From Flavonifractor hominis (GTDB taxonomy: Bacteria; Bacillota; Clostridia; Oscillospirales; Oscillospiraceae), in the NCBI RefSeq assembly GCF_040095835.1, contig NZ_JBBMFT010000006.1, positions 62,001-126,000 of the forward strand: a stretch of DNA of 64,000 bases, read 5' to 3'. The notes under the pieces were generated by a model. That model had not been told where the DNA came from and ran no database searches. It saw only the letters and a list, made by a program, of their open reading frames with translations. A program made the position numbers and the translations under genes. This document shows positions 1-9,000 of the stretch, piece after piece (within the stretch, counting starts at the first letter, position 1; every line of letters starts with the position of its first letter).

Positions 1-1
1 T

Positions 2-895
2 AACCAGGTGGACCGGATGTCACCTGAGGAGCTGCGGACTTTGGCAGGCAAGCTGGATGAGATCAATGCTACGCATCTGGATCAGCGCATCTCGGTGACC
101 GGTACGCAGAAAGAACTCAAGACCCTGGCGCAGGCAATCAATGCCATGCTGGATCGTATCAACGAGGCCTATCGCTCCCAGATGCGCTTTGTCTCCGATG
201 CCAGTCATGAGCTGCGCACCCCCATTGCGGTCATTCAGGGGTATGCCAACCTGCTTAACCGCTGGGGAAAGGACGATCCCGCCACCCGGCAGGAGGCGAT
301 TGACGCCATTCGCCAGGAGGCTGACTCCATGAAAGAACTGGTGGAACAGCTGCTGTTCCTGGCCCGGGGCGATAATGATTCCATGCACATTGAAATGGAG
401 GCATTTGATCTGACGGAGGTCGCCGCAGAGGTGCTCAAAGAGACCGAAATGATCGATCAGAGCCACTCCTTTTCTGCATGCTGGGAGGAGCCGGTGCCGG
501 TATGGGCTGATATGGGCTTGGCCAAGCAGGCTTTGCGCATTTTGGTAGATAATTCTATTAAATATACTCCCGTCGGCGGACATATCACCCTGTCGGCAAG
601 AGTGAGAGACGGTATGGCCCGAGTCTCCGTGCAGGATGAGGGACAGGGAATCGACGCCGACAGCTTGCCCCATATTTTCGACCGTTTTTACCGTACCGAT
701 GAATCCCGCGCCCGACAGACCGGTGGCACGGGGCTTGGACTGGCCATTGCCAAATGGATCGTGGACCGTCACGGTGGCTGGTTTGAGGTGCGCTCCTGGC
801 CGGGGATAGGTACCCGAATGACCATGGTGTTTCCGCTGGCCGCCATGTCTGCTTCTGTCGGCGAGATGGAGCCGGACGGACAGCAGTCGGCCTGA
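2..895 (+). CDS. Sensor histidine kinase, C-terminal part (5' end outside window)
   Basis: Two-component sensor kinase whose reading frame is open to the left window edge, so its sensor and membrane part is missing. From the GTG at 8, residues 1-55 look like the end of a HAMP linker. The phospho-acceptor lies in S-H-E-L-R-T-P (His about residue 67). An HATPase_c domain follows, with the N box VDNSIKYTP, the G1 box DEGQGID and the G2 box GGTGLGLAI. The gene ends at a strong terminator (905-935). Its response regulator is presumably upstream, outside the window. The signal sensed cannot be inferred from this part. Confidence 0.93.
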   Translation, partial: NQVDRMSPEELRTLAGKLDEINATHLDQRISVTGTQKELKTLAQAINAMLDRINEAYRSQMRFVSDASHELRTPIAVIQGYANLLNRWGKDDPATRQEAIDAIRQEADSMKELVEQLLFLARGDNDSMHIEMEAFDLTEVAAEVLKETEMIDQSHSFSACWEEPVPVWADMGLAKQALRILVDNSIKYTPVGGHITLSARVRDGMARVSVQDEGQGIDADSLPHIFDRFYRTDESRARQTGGTGLGLAIAKWIVDRHGGWFEVRSWPGIGTRMTMVFPLAAMSASVGEMEPDGQQSA

Positions 896-904
896 GATAT
901 ACAG

Positions 905-935
905 GACCGCCGCACAGAATGCGGCGGTCTTTTTT
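905..935 (+). terminator. Intrinsic terminator after the histidine kinase
   Basis: A 9-bp perfect stem GACCGCCGC/GCGGCGGTC with a 7-nt loop is followed by six T residues. Confidence 0.9.
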
Positions 936-1015
936 ATCACAGGGCGGAACTTTTTTGGCAAGCATGTCGTCCAAGGATACGCAAACCACAAAACATCCGA
1001 AAAGGAGCATGACTG

Positions 1016-1741
1016 ATGAAAAAACGTATATTCGCCCTGACCCTGGCCGGGGCGCTTGTCTTTGGCCTGCTGGCCGGCTGCGGCAAGACAGAGCCCGCGC
1101 CTGAGACCACGCCTCCTGCTGTAGAGAGCCCGGCGGAAAGCCCGGAGCTTCCCGAGGATTCCGCCCTGCCCCAAGAGAGTCCGGAAGCCATCCCTGAAAC
1201 TACCCAGCCCGTGGAAGAAGAGACTCCGGAGAGCACGGCGTCGACTGCGCCCTCTGCTAAACCCAGTACCGCACCTACCACCCAGCCTACGGCCAAGCCT
1301 ACTCAGGCTCCCGCTAAGCCCACCCAGACCCCCGCAGCTACCCCCACCCCCGCGCCGGAGAGCGATCCGGTCCAGGAGACATGGGATGAGATCGCTCAGC
1401 TGGATCTCCCCTCCCTGACCGATCTGGATGACAGCACTCTGAACGCTTTGTATGGGATTGATCCGGCCGACCTGGACAGTTACATCTGCAAGATTCCGGT
1501 GATCAGCGTTCAGGCTACCGAATTTTTCATCGCCAAAGTCAAGGATGGAAAAATGGATACGGTGAAGGCCTGTGTGGAGAAGCGTCAGGCGGATCTGGAA
1601 GCTCAGTGGTCTCAGTACCTGCCGGAACAGTTGGAACTGGTGCAGAATTACAAACTGGTTACCAACGGCAATTATATCCTCTTTGTTATCAGTGACCATG
1701 CCGATGAGGCGGTCAACGCATTTAATAGCTATACAAAATAA
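1016..1741 (+). CDS. DUF4358-type lipoprotein with Pro/Thr-rich linker
   Basis: Secreted lipoprotein of 241 aa. The N-terminus is basic and hydrophobic and ends in the lipobox L-A-G-C (Cys22). Residues about 25-118 are a low-complexity Pro/Thr/Glu/Ala linker that would span the cell wall. The C-terminal about 110 residues (containing YGIDPADLDSY and ATEFFIAKV) match the DUF4358 family as I recognise it. An AAAAGGAG ribosome site lies just before the ATG. In Clostridia such genes commonly sit beside MBOAT and DHHW genes, as here, so a role with cell-surface polymer acylation is inferred. The biochemical function of DUF4358 is unknown. Confidence 0.8.
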   Translation: MKKRIFALTLAGALVFGLLAGCGKTEPAPETTPPAVESPAESPELPEDSALPQESPEAIPETTQPVEEETPESTASTAPSAKPSTAPTTQPTAKPTQAPAKPTQTPAATPTPAPESDPVQETWDEIAQLDLPSLTDLDDSTLNALYGIDPADLDSYICKIPVISVQATEFFIAKVKDGKMDTVKACVEKRQADLEAQWSQYLPEQLELVQNYKLVTNGNYILFVISDHADEAVNAFNSYTK

Positions 1742-1763
1742 CGAATTGCGGGTATAATAGGAG

Positions 1764-1795
1764 CGCCCAGCAGGGCTGCCTGCTGGGCGTTCTTT
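1764..1795 (+). terminator. Intrinsic terminator after the DUF4358 gene
   Basis: A 10-bp stem CGCCCAGCAG/CTGCTGGGCG with a 6-nt loop is followed by TTCTTT. It separates the lipoprotein gene from the MBOAT gene, so any longer MBOAT reading frame starting at 1794 would begin inside the terminator. Confidence 0.8.
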
Positions 1796-1826
1796 GGCGC
1801 TACAACACAGAAGAGAAGGTGGTCCA

Positions 1827-3227
1827 TTGGTCTTTTCCAGTCTGTATTTTCTGTTTTTATATCTCCCCATTGTATTATTATTATACTATATTACACCATT
1901 GAAATGGCGCAACCTGTTGCTGCTGGTTGCCAACCTGATTTTTTATGCCTGGGGAGAGCCGGTCTATATCCTTATCATGTTCGTATCCATCGCCATCGAT
2001 TATACCCATGGCATGCTGGTGGAACACAACAAGCGCAGAGGCAATGACCGGGGGGCGCGGCTGGCGGTAGCCTCGTCAGTTATTTTTAATCTGGCATTGT
2101 TGTTTTTCTTTAAATACTGGGACTTTATTGCCGGTTCGCTGGATGCCATTGGGCTCACCTTTATGCCCAAGCTGGGGTTGAGCCTGCCCATCGGTATCTC
2201 GTTCTATACCTTCCAGACCATGAGCTATACCATTGATGTCTACCGGGGGGACGCCAAGGTCCAGCGGAATATCATTAATTTCGGGACCTTTGTTACGCTC
2301 TTCCCGCAGCTCATCGCTGGTCCTATCATTAAATATAAGGATCTGGGAGACCAAATTGACTACCGCACGCACTCTCCGGAGCAGTTTGCATCGGGTGTGC
2401 AGATCTTCGTGGTAGGTCTGGCTAAAAAGGTGCTGCTGGCCAACAACATCGGCAAGCTGTGGGATACCATCCTTGCCCTGCCGACCGGGGAACTTACCAC
2501 CGCCGGGGCGTGGCTGGGCGTGGTGGCGTTTGCCTTCCAGCTTTACTTTGACTTTTCCGGTTATTCGGATATGGCGGTTGGCCTGGGGCGGATGTTGGGG
2601 TTTGAGTTTATGCGCAACTTCAACTATCCCTATATATCCAAGTCCATTACCGAGTTTTGGCGGCGGTGGCACATCTCTCTGGGCACCTGGTTCCGGGAGT
2701 ACCTCTATATCCCTCTTGGAGGCAACCGGGTGAGCAAGCCCCGGCTGTTTTTCAACCTGCTGGTTGTGTGGGCGGCCACCGGAATTTGGCACGGGGCCAG
2801 CTGGAACTTTTTGATCTGGGGCCTGTACTTTGCCGCCCTGCTCATTCTGGAAAAGGCCTTTTTGGGCCGAGTGCTCCAAAAGCTCCCGGCCGTTTTCCAG
2901 CACCTGTATACCCTGGTGCTGGTACTGGTGAGCTGGGCCATCTTTGCTGTGGAGGATTTCGGCCACATGGGGGCCTACCTGAGTGCCATGTTTGGCTTTG
3001 GCAGCGGGCTGAGCAATGCCCAGGTAAGGTACTACTTCGCCTCCTACCTGCCCACGTTGCTCATCTGCGCCGTGGCCGCCACTCCGCTGGCCGCCGGTGT
3101 TTGGAAAAAGCTGCCCCGGCGGGTCATGCAGCTGGTGCTGCCTGTGCTGCTGCTGGCCGGACTGGTGTTCTCCACGGCCTACCTGGTGGACGCCACCTAC
3201 AATCCCTTCCTCTATTTCCGCTTTTAA
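1827..3227 (+). CDS. MBOAT family O-acyltransferase (AlgI/DltB-like)
   Basis: Polytopic membrane O-acyltransferase of about 466 aa. It probably transfers an acetyl or other acyl group across the membrane onto a surface polysaccharide or teichoic acid. Alternating hydrophobic segments run throughout. The MBOAT motif is intact: SITEFWRRWHISLGTW, and the catalytic His is in TGIWHGASWNF (about His322). I chose the TTG at 1827 because AGAAGGTGG sits just upstream; the frame also opens at 1794, but inside a terminator. The DHHW gene follows 15 bp downstream, the usual partner arrangement. The acyl acceptor cannot be told from sequence. Confidence 0.93.
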   Translation: MVFSSLYFLFLYLPIVLLLYYITPLKWRNLLLLVANLIFYAWGEPVYILIMFVSIAIDYTHGMLVEHNKRRGNDRGARLAVASSVIFNLALLFFFKYWDFIAGSLDAIGLTFMPKLGLSLPIGISFYTFQTMSYTIDVYRGDAKVQRNIINFGTFVTLFPQLIAGPIIKYKDLGDQIDYRTHSPEQFASGVQIFVVGLAKKVLLANNIGKLWDTILALPTGELTTAGAWLGVVAFAFQLYFDFSGYSDMAVGLGRMLGFEFMRNFNYPYISKSITEFWRRWHISLGTWFREYLYIPLGGNRVSKPRLFFNLLVVWAATGIWHGASWNFLIWGLYFAALLILEKAFLGRVLQKLPAVFQHLYTLVLVLVSWAIFAVEDFGHMGAYLSAMFGFGSGLSNAQVRYYFASYLPTLLICAVAATPLAAGVWKKLPRRVMQLVLPVLLLAGLVFSTAYLVDATYNPFLYFRF

Positions 3228-3242
3228 AGGAGGTATTGCACC

Positions 3243-4376
3243 ATGTCGAAAAAATATTGTATCTTCCTCACGGCGCTGTTCTGTGCCTTCCTGGGGGTAT
3301 TCCTGGTGGCCAACGCGGTGTCGCCTGACCGGGAATTCTCCCAGATGGAGAACCGTACTCTGGAGCAGCTTCCCACTCCCTCGGTGGAGAGCCTGCTCAG
3401 CGGGGAGTTCATGAAGGACTTTGAGACCTATACCACCGACCAGTTTGTGGGCCGGGACGGCTGGATCGGCCTGAAGGCCGCCACCGAGCGGACTCTGGGC
3501 AAGCAGGAGAACAACGGTGTTTATTTCTGCGATCAGGACACCCTGATTACCCGCTTTGACCAGCCGGATGCCCAAAAAGTACAGACGAATTTAACCTATG
3601 TGAATAACTTTGTGGAAAATGTGGATATCCCGGTGGTCTTTTCGCTGATTCCCACCCAGGCCTGCATCTGGGCAGACCGTCTGCCGGCAGGAGCACCCAA
3701 CGCCAGCCAGACCGACATCCTGGACCAGGCCAAGGCGGCCACAGGGGCGACGTGGGCCGACCTTTACACGCCGCTGTGGGCGCACAAGGATGAGGATATC
3801 TTCTACCGCACCGACCACCACTGGACCAGCCTGGGAGCATATTACGGCTATACCGGTCTGGCCCAGGCCCTGGGCTTTACTCCGGTGAGCCTGGACAGCT
3901 ATACTGAGACGGTGCGCTCCACGGAGTTTTACGGCACGGTATTCTCCTCCTCCGGCGTGCGCTGGGTAAAGCCGGACACCATCTCCACCTATGTGCCCGA
4001 CACCGGCATCACCGTCACCGAGCATACCTATGACAACAAGGGTAACCCGGTGGAGAAGCCACGGGCGCTCTATGACACCTCTTACCTCTCGGTAAAGGAC
4101 AAATACTCCATGTTCCTGGGCGGCAATCAGTCCCTGGGTGTGGTGACCACCCCCAATACGGATCAGCCCAAGCTGCTGATCATCCGGGATTCCTACACCG
4201 ATTCTCTGGTGCCTTTCCTGACCGCCCATTACTCGGAGATCCATCTGATCGACCTGCGCTACTACAAGCTGTCCATTCAGGACTACATCAAGGCCAACGA
4301 CATTGATCAGGCCCTGGTTCTCTATAGCGTGCCCAACTTTGTCACCGACAGCAACCTGCTGTGGATCACAAAATAA
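3243..4376 (+). CDS. DHHW family protein (AlgX/AlgJ-like SGNH acyltransferase partner)
   Basis: Exported protein of 377 aa with one N-terminal membrane/signal segment (residues about 5-25). The family signature is explicit: Y-R-T-D-H-H-W-T-S (Asp191-His192-His193-Trp194). LLIIRDSYTDSLVPF, near residue 315, supplies the serine of an SGNH-like triad. Such proteins act outside the membrane and complete acyl transfer begun by the MBOAT protein encoded immediately upstream. An AAAGGAGG ribosome site precedes the ATG. The gene ends at a two-way terminator shared with ygfK. The substrate is not known. Confidence 0.9.
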   Translation: MSKKYCIFLTALFCAFLGVFLVANAVSPDREFSQMENRTLEQLPTPSVESLLSGEFMKDFETYTTDQFVGRDGWIGLKAATERTLGKQENNGVYFCDQDTLITRFDQPDAQKVQTNLTYVNNFVENVDIPVVFSLIPTQACIWADRLPAGAPNASQTDILDQAKAATGATWADLYTPLWAHKDEDIFYRTDHHWTSLGAYYGYTGLAQALGFTPVSLDSYTETVRSTEFYGTVFSSSGVRWVKPDTISTYVPDTGITVTEHTYDNKGNPVEKPRALYDTSYLSVKDKYSMFLGGNQSLGVVTTPNTDQPKLLIIRDSYTDSLVPFLTAHYSEIHLIDLRYYKLSIQDYIKANDIDQALVLYSVPNFVTDSNLLWITK

Positions 4377-4387
4377 CATCGGACGAT

Positions 4388-4421
4388 AAAAGGCCCGGAG
4401 CCATGCGGCTCCGGGCCTTTT
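4388..4421. terminator. Bidirectional intrinsic terminator between the DHHW gene and ygfK
   Basis: A 15-bp perfect stem AAAAGGCCCGGAGCC/GGCTCCGGGCCTTTT with a 4-nt loop has T runs on both strands, between convergent genes. Confidence 0.9.
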
Positions 4422-4429
4422 ATGCTGTT

Positions 4430-7426
4430 TTACCCCAGCAGATAGGGATAATGATCGTATACCGCGCAGATCAGCCGGCGCAGAGGATCGTACAGACCAC
4501 AGGCCGGGTCGGACACATCATAGTCCTTTACAGTACCGTCCAGCCGCACCCGGGTGTTGGTGCCGTCCAGTTTCAGGAAGCCCTGGTTCTCGCTGTTGTT
4601 GAAGTCTTCCTCGCTCCAGAACAGGGTGAACTTATCCTTATAGGGACGGGAAGCATAGGGGCAGAACGTGCCGCAGTTGCCGCACTCGTTGCACATGCCG
4701 TCCACGTGGATGATCTGACGCTGACGCATGCCGGGCACTGCCACGGCCACATTGGCCCGGTTGGGACAGACCTCGGTGCAGGTCTCACACACAGTGGCGC
4801 AGCCCAGGCAGCGGATGTCCTCACAGCTCTTGCAGTCGGTGCACACGTCGCCCCGCTTGGAGAGGGGCTTTTGATAGTCGGGATTCACGTTTTTGTCCAC
4901 GTAGGTGTCCACGTCAAAGTCCTGGATGGCCCGGGCGGCGCGGGTCGCGTCGGCAATGGCCTCCACCACGGTGCCGGGACCCTTCATACCGTCGCCGATG
5001 ACGAACACATTTTTCACGGAGGACTCCAGAGTGTCACGGTTTACCACGGCCTTGCCCCGCTTATCGACTTCCAGACCGTTGGCGGTGTACAGAGCGGTAT
5101 CCACCTTCTCGCCTACGGCGGTGATGACGGTATCGGCCGGGACAGTAGCCGTCCGACCGGTGTCCACCGGGGAGCGGCGGCCAGAGGCGTCGGGAGCGCC
5201 CAGCTCCATCACGTGGCAGGTGAGCACGCCGTCCTTTACGCCCACGGGAGCCAGCAGCTCCTGGAACTCCACGCCGTCGGCCAGGGCCAGCTCCAGCTCC
5301 TCCTGGTCAGCGGGCATGTACCGCTTGGTGCGGCGGTACACCAGGGATACGGTCTCCACACCGGGGATGCGCTTGGCGGCCCGGGCGGCATCCATGGCAG
5401 TGTTGCCGCCGCCGATGACCACCACGTGCTTGCCCAGGTTCAGATGGCCGGGGTCCTTCTTGGCGGTCTCCAGGAATTCGATGACGTTCATCTCCTGACC
5501 GTACTCCAGACCGGCGCTGCCCTTGGACCAGGCGCCGGTGGCCAGGATCACGTGGGTATAACCCTGCTGGAAAAGCGCCTGCACGTCCTTAACCTCATGG
5601 TTCAGCTCCACCTTCACACCCATGGCGTTCATGAGTTTGACGTCGTTGTCGATGGCCTCGTCGCTGATGCGGAAGGCGGGGATGACATGGCGGACGATGC
5701 CGCCCAGGGAATCCTTCCGCTCAAAGATGGTCACATCCACCCCGGAACGGCCCAGGAAGTAAGCGGCCGACATACCGGCCGGGCCGCCGCCGATAATGGC
5801 TACCTTTTTGTCCGCCACGGGGGCGCCGGGGTGCAGCTTGGGCAGCAGAGCGTCGAATCCGCCCTCGGCAGCCTTCAACTTCTGAGTGCGGATGTACACG
5901 CTCTCATCATAGGCGTTGCGCATGCACTTATCCTGGCAGCGGTGGGAGCAGATGGTGCCAGTGATAAAGGGCAGGGCATTGCGGCGGGTGATGATCTCCA
6001 GGGCTTCCTCGTACTTGCCGGCATTCACCCGCATCAGATAGGCGGGAATATCCTGCTCAATGGGGCAGCCTCCGCGGCAGGGAGCAGAGAAACAGTCGAT
6101 AAGAGGGACCTTCTGATCCGACTTGCGGTTGGGGATGGGCTTCATGGGCTTGTGGTAGTAGGGATCGGTAACCGCGGCCTCCGCCAGCGCAGCGGCCCGG
6201 GCTGCGTCTACGCCCTCCCAGGGCGTGTAGGGCAGGTCCATCAGTTCCCGTCCGATCTGGCTCAGACGCTGATAGCCGCCGGGCTTGAGCATGGTGGTGG
6301 CCATGGTGACGGGCCAGATGCCAGCCTCCACCAGAGCGCGGATGGAGTGAATGTCCGCGCCGCCGGAGTAGGAGATGCGCAGCTTGCCCTTGAACTCTTT
6401 GGCCAGCTTGGCGGCCAGAGCCAGGGACAGGGGGTAGAGGGACCGGCCGGACATGTACATCTCCTCGCTGGGCAGCTCACCAGCCTTCACATCCACGGGG
6501 AAGGTGTTGGTTAGCTTCACGCCGAACTCCAGCTCCCGCTCGCCGGTGAGTTTCATCAGCCGGTGGAACATGGGCACTGCGTCGGCCCACTGCAGGTCTT
6601 CATTGAAATGGTGGTCGTCAAAGGCGATGTAGTCAAAGCCCAGCTTGTCCAGGGTGGAACGGGCGAACGCATAGCCCAGCAGAGTGGGGTTGCACTTGAT
6701 GTAGGTGTTCAATCCTTTTTCGGTAATGAGATAGGTGGCAATACGCTCGATCTCATCCGGGGGACAGCCGTGGAGGGTGGACTCGGTGATCGAACGGGAG
6801 ACGTGGGGGGAGATGGAGCGTACATAGGCCTCATCCACCTTTTGGAACCGGTCCAGGTGGCTCAGGGTCCACTCCATGCACGCCTGCCACACCGCGCTGC
6901 CCGAGGCGTCCTTCATCCCCTCAATGTAGGCGTCTACCTTGGGGCTCTGGATGCCGGCCAGGTCATAGCCCACGCTCATGTTGAATACAAAGCCGTCCGG
7001 ATCGCCCAGCTCCAGCTCCTTTGCCAGCAGCTTGCAGGCAAACCAGGCCTTCACATACTCATCAAAAGCCTGGGGCACATACAGCTCGGTGGACCACTCG
7101 CAGTTGTAGCACTCATCCTCTGCGGTAATACAGGGTTTGGCCACACAGCGGCTCAGTTCTTCGCCGTCCATGACCTGGACGGTCTTGACCTCAAAGAAGC
7201 GGCTGCCGCCAACATAGGCGGCCACCAGATTTTGAGCCAGCTGGGTGTGAGGACCGGCGGCGGGTCCGTAGGGGGCTTCGATCTTCTCATCAAAAATGGA
7301 CAGAGCCTCTCCGCTGCTGTGGCGCACCAGCTTGGATACGCCGAAAACCGAGCCCTGGGTCTGATATTCCGTGAGGATCCAGTCCATCAGGTGGCCAAAC
7401 GGGATGGGACGCATAATATCGCTCAT
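4430..7426 (-). CDS. ygfK: YgfK-type flavin/iron-sulfur oxidoreductase ('putative selenate reductase subunit')
   Basis: Large redox protein of 998 aa, close to the family's usual length. The first about 420 residues resemble a dihydroorotate/dihydropyrimidine-dehydrogenase-like barrel (opening MSDIMRPIPFGHLMDWIL). A GltD-like part follows, with cysteines in CRGGCPIEQD and CSHRCQDKC, an FAD motif IIGGGPAGMSAAY and an NAD(P)H motif VIGGGNTAMDAARAAKR. The C-terminus has two ferredoxin-like cysteine sets (CTDCKSCED to CTEVCP; CNECGNCGTFCP). It lies 34 bp after ssnA. In bacteria this pair occurs in gene clusters for anaerobic purine/urate breakdown; the exact reaction is unproven. The ATG is preceded by GGAGG. 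Confidence 0.93.
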   Translation of the reverse strand: MSDIMRPIPFGHLMDWILTEYQTQGSVFGVSKLVRHSSGEALSIFDEKIEAPYGPAAGPHTQLAQNLVAAYVGGSRFFEVKTVQVMDGEELSRCVAKPCITAEDECYNCEWSTELYVPQAFDEYVKAWFACKLLAKELELGDPDGFVFNMSVGYDLAGIQSPKVDAYIEGMKDASGSAVWQACMEWTLSHLDRFQKVDEAYVRSISPHVSRSITESTLHGCPPDEIERIATYLITEKGLNTYIKCNPTLLGYAFARSTLDKLGFDYIAFDDHHFNEDLQWADAVPMFHRLMKLTGERELEFGVKLTNTFPVDVKAGELPSEEMYMSGRSLYPLSLALAAKLAKEFKGKLRISYSGGADIHSIRALVEAGIWPVTMATTMLKPGGYQRLSQIGRELMDLPYTPWEGVDAARAAALAEAAVTDPYYHKPMKPIPNRKSDQKVPLIDCFSAPCRGGCPIEQDIPAYLMRVNAGKYEEALEIITRRNALPFITGTICSHRCQDKCMRNAYDESVYIRTQKLKAAEGGFDALLPKLHPGAPVADKKVAIIGGGPAGMSAAYFLGRSGVDVTIFERKDSLGGIVRHVIPAFRISDEAIDNDVKLMNAMGVKVELNHEVKDVQALFQQGYTHVILATGAWSKGSAGLEYGQEMNVIEFLETAKKDPGHLNLGKHVVVIGGGNTAMDAARAAKRIPGVETVSLVYRRTKRYMPADQEELELALADGVEFQELLAPVGVKDGVLTCHVMELGAPDASGRRSPVDTGRTATVPADTVITAVGEKVDTALYTANGLEVDKRGKAVVNRDTLESSVKNVFVIGDGMKGPGTVVEAIADATRAARAIQDFDVDTYVDKNVNPDYQKPLSKRGDVCTDCKSCEDIRCLGCATVCETCTEVCPNRANVAVAVPGMRQRQIIHVDGMCNECGNCGTFCPYASRPYKDKFTLFWSEEDFNNSENQGFLKLDGTNTRVRLDGTVKDYDVSDPACGLYDPLRRLICAVYDHYPYLLG

Positions 7427-7460
7427 GATTGCAAACCTCCAGTTTCAAAGGGTGGGATGG

Positions 7461-8801
7461 TCAATAGGTGCAGTGGTTCAGCTCGCCCCACAGTTTTTTG
7501 CTCTGCTCCATACACCTGGCGTTGATCTTGTCCTCATCAATGTCCACGAACTCCCGGTCCTTGTAGAGTACCCTGCCGTTGATGATGGTGGTGCGGCAGT
7601 TGCGGCCCATCATGCCGAAGAGCATATGTCCGTCGATGTTGGCCTCGGAGAAGGGAGTAAAGGGATTGTAGTCCATGACGATCACATCGGCAGCGGCACC
7701 GGGCTTCAGCACGCCCAGGGGCTTTTTGAAGTAGCGGGCGCAGATGGCCGGGTTGTTCCGGAACAACATGCCGGTGGCTTCACACCAGCCTACGTTGGGC
7801 AGACAGGCATTGTGGCGCTGCATGGGCAGCAGTACCTTCAGGCTCTCCAGCATATCGTGGGTGTAGGCGTCGGTACCCAGACCGATGAGGATACCCTTGC
7901 CGTACATCTGCAGCACCGGGGAGCAGCCCACGGCATTGCCCATGTTGGACTCCGGGTTGTGACAGACCATGGTGCCCGTCTCCTTGATGATGTCCAGTTC
8001 GGCGGGGGAGACGTGGATGCAGTGGCCCAACATGGTCTTTTCCCCCAGAATGCCGTTATAGAGCAGCCGGTTGATGGGGCGGCAGCCGTAGTTGCGCAGA
8101 GAGTCGTACACATCGTTCATACCCTCGGCCACGTGGATGTGGAAACCGGTCATACCGTCGTTGGCCTTTACCATCTCCTCAAAGGTCTTGTCCGAAATAG
8201 TAAACAGGGCGTGGCCGCCGAACATTGCCTTTATCATGTCGTCGTCCTGTTCTTTGACCCATTTAGCAAAGTCGGCGTTCTCCTGGATGGACTGGCGGCA
8301 CTTCTCCTCGCCGTCCCGCTCGCTGACCTCATAGCACAGATTGGCCCGGATACCCAGCTCCTGACACACGTCCTTAATGGCAAACAGAGAGCCGGGGATC
8401 TCACAGAAGGAGGCGTGATGGTCAAAGATGGTGGTCACGCCGTCCCGGATGCAGTCCAGCACCGTGGCATAGGCACAGGCTCTGGTACCGTCCAGGGTCA
8501 GGTGCCGGTCAATGTTCCACCAGGTTCCTTCCAGTACCTCAAGGAAATTGGTGGGATTGTTGCCGGCAATGGACAGCCCGCGGGCCAGACCGGAATAGAT
8601 ATGGGTGTGTACATTGATGAGTCCGGGCATGATGACACCGCCCTTGGCGTCCACGAATTCCGCATCGGGATATCTGGCCTTGAGTTCAGAAAGAGTACCT
8701 ACTTCCCGGACAGATTCTCCGTCCAGAACAACGGCACCGTCCTCCAGATAGGGCAGGGCCTCATCCCGCGTGATCAGCTTTCCGTTTCCCACCAGAAGCA
8801 T
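7461..8801 (-). CDS. ssnA: SsnA-type amidohydrolase
   Basis: Metal-dependent amidohydrolase of 446 aa. The metal ligands are visible: H-x-H in INVHTHIYSG, His in GFHIHVAEG, His in GHCIHVSP and Asp in GLGTDAYTHD. This matches the SsnA branch of the chlorohydrolase/guanine-deaminase-like superfamily. It is first in an operon with ygfK, an association seen in purine-catabolic clusters, so deamination or ring hydrolysis of a purine-derived substrate is inferred. AGGAGGAATCAACT precedes the ATG. Expression is probably controlled by a leader terminator about 34 nt upstream (8835-8866) and by promoter 9001-9029. Confidence 0.92.
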   Translation of the reverse strand: MLLVGNGKLITRDEALPYLEDGAVVLDGESVREVGTLSELKARYPDAEFVDAKGGVIMPGLINVHTHIYSGLARGLSIAGNNPTNFLEVLEGTWWNIDRHLTLDGTRACAYATVLDCIRDGVTTIFDHHASFCEIPGSLFAIKDVCQELGIRANLCYEVSERDGEEKCRQSIQENADFAKWVKEQDDDMIKAMFGGHALFTISDKTFEEMVKANDGMTGFHIHVAEGMNDVYDSLRNYGCRPINRLLYNGILGEKTMLGHCIHVSPAELDIIKETGTMVCHNPESNMGNAVGCSPVLQMYGKGILIGLGTDAYTHDMLESLKVLLPMQRHNACLPNVGWCEATGMLFRNNPAICARYFKKPLGVLKPGAAADVIVMDYNPFTPFSEANIDGHMLFGMMGRNCRTTIINGRVLYKDREFVDIDEDKINARCMEQSKKLWGELNHCTY

Positions 8802-8834
8802 AGTTGATTCCTCCTTTAGTTATGGCCCAGTCAC

Positions 8835-8866
8835 AAAAAAAGCGTCCATTCCTCTGGAATGGACGC
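8835..8866 (-). terminator. Leader terminator upstream of ssnA (attenuator)
   Basis: On the minus strand an 11-bp perfect stem GCGTCCATTCC/GGAATGGACGC with a 3-nt loop is followed by seven U residues. It lies between the ssnA promoter and the ssnA start, so it would stop transcription before the gene unless disrupted. Confidence 0.85.
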
Positions 8867-8994
8867 ACCACCGGCGGCCCAAGCACGGAAACGCCAGGTG
8901 AATTCAGGTCCATTCAGCCCGTGCGCAAGGCACTCCGTTGCAGCCGCGATTTTGATTGTACTTTGTGAAACCTACACAGATACCAGCTCTGTTT
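8842..8994 (-). promoter_or_regulatory. Candidate riboswitch/attenuator leader of ssnA-ygfK
   Basis: The transcript should start near 8994 and runs about 190 nt to the ssnA ATG. GCACGG (8919-8924) can pair with CCGUGC (8883-8888) to close an aptamer-like hairpin. Alternatively GAAUGGAC (8908-8915) pairs with the terminator 5' arm (8857-8864), and CACCUGGCG (8892-8900) pairs with CGCCGGUG (8869-8876) nested inside it with one bulged U. That second fold is an antiterminator excluding the terminator. The pairing was derived by eye. I cannot assign it to a known riboswitch class. Confidence 0.7.
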
Positions 8995-9000
8995 GACTTG

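Noticed and set aside
1237..1365. Repeated Pro/Thr/Lys codons in the DUF4358 gene as a tandem DNA repeat array
   Set aside because: The period is irregular; this is a low-complexity linker, not a CRISPR or minisatellite.
1753..1758. TATAAT as a promoter for the MBOAT gene
   Set aside because: No -35 at suitable spacing, and a terminator follows directly (1764-1795).
20..1870. Minus-strand open frame of about 600 codons over the kinase and DUF4358 genes
   Set aside because: Crosses two terminators and two real genes; no start signal.
4361..6514. Plus-strand open frame of about 700 codons opposite ygfK
   Set aside because: Antisense shadow; starts inside the end of the DHHW gene and carries no domain.
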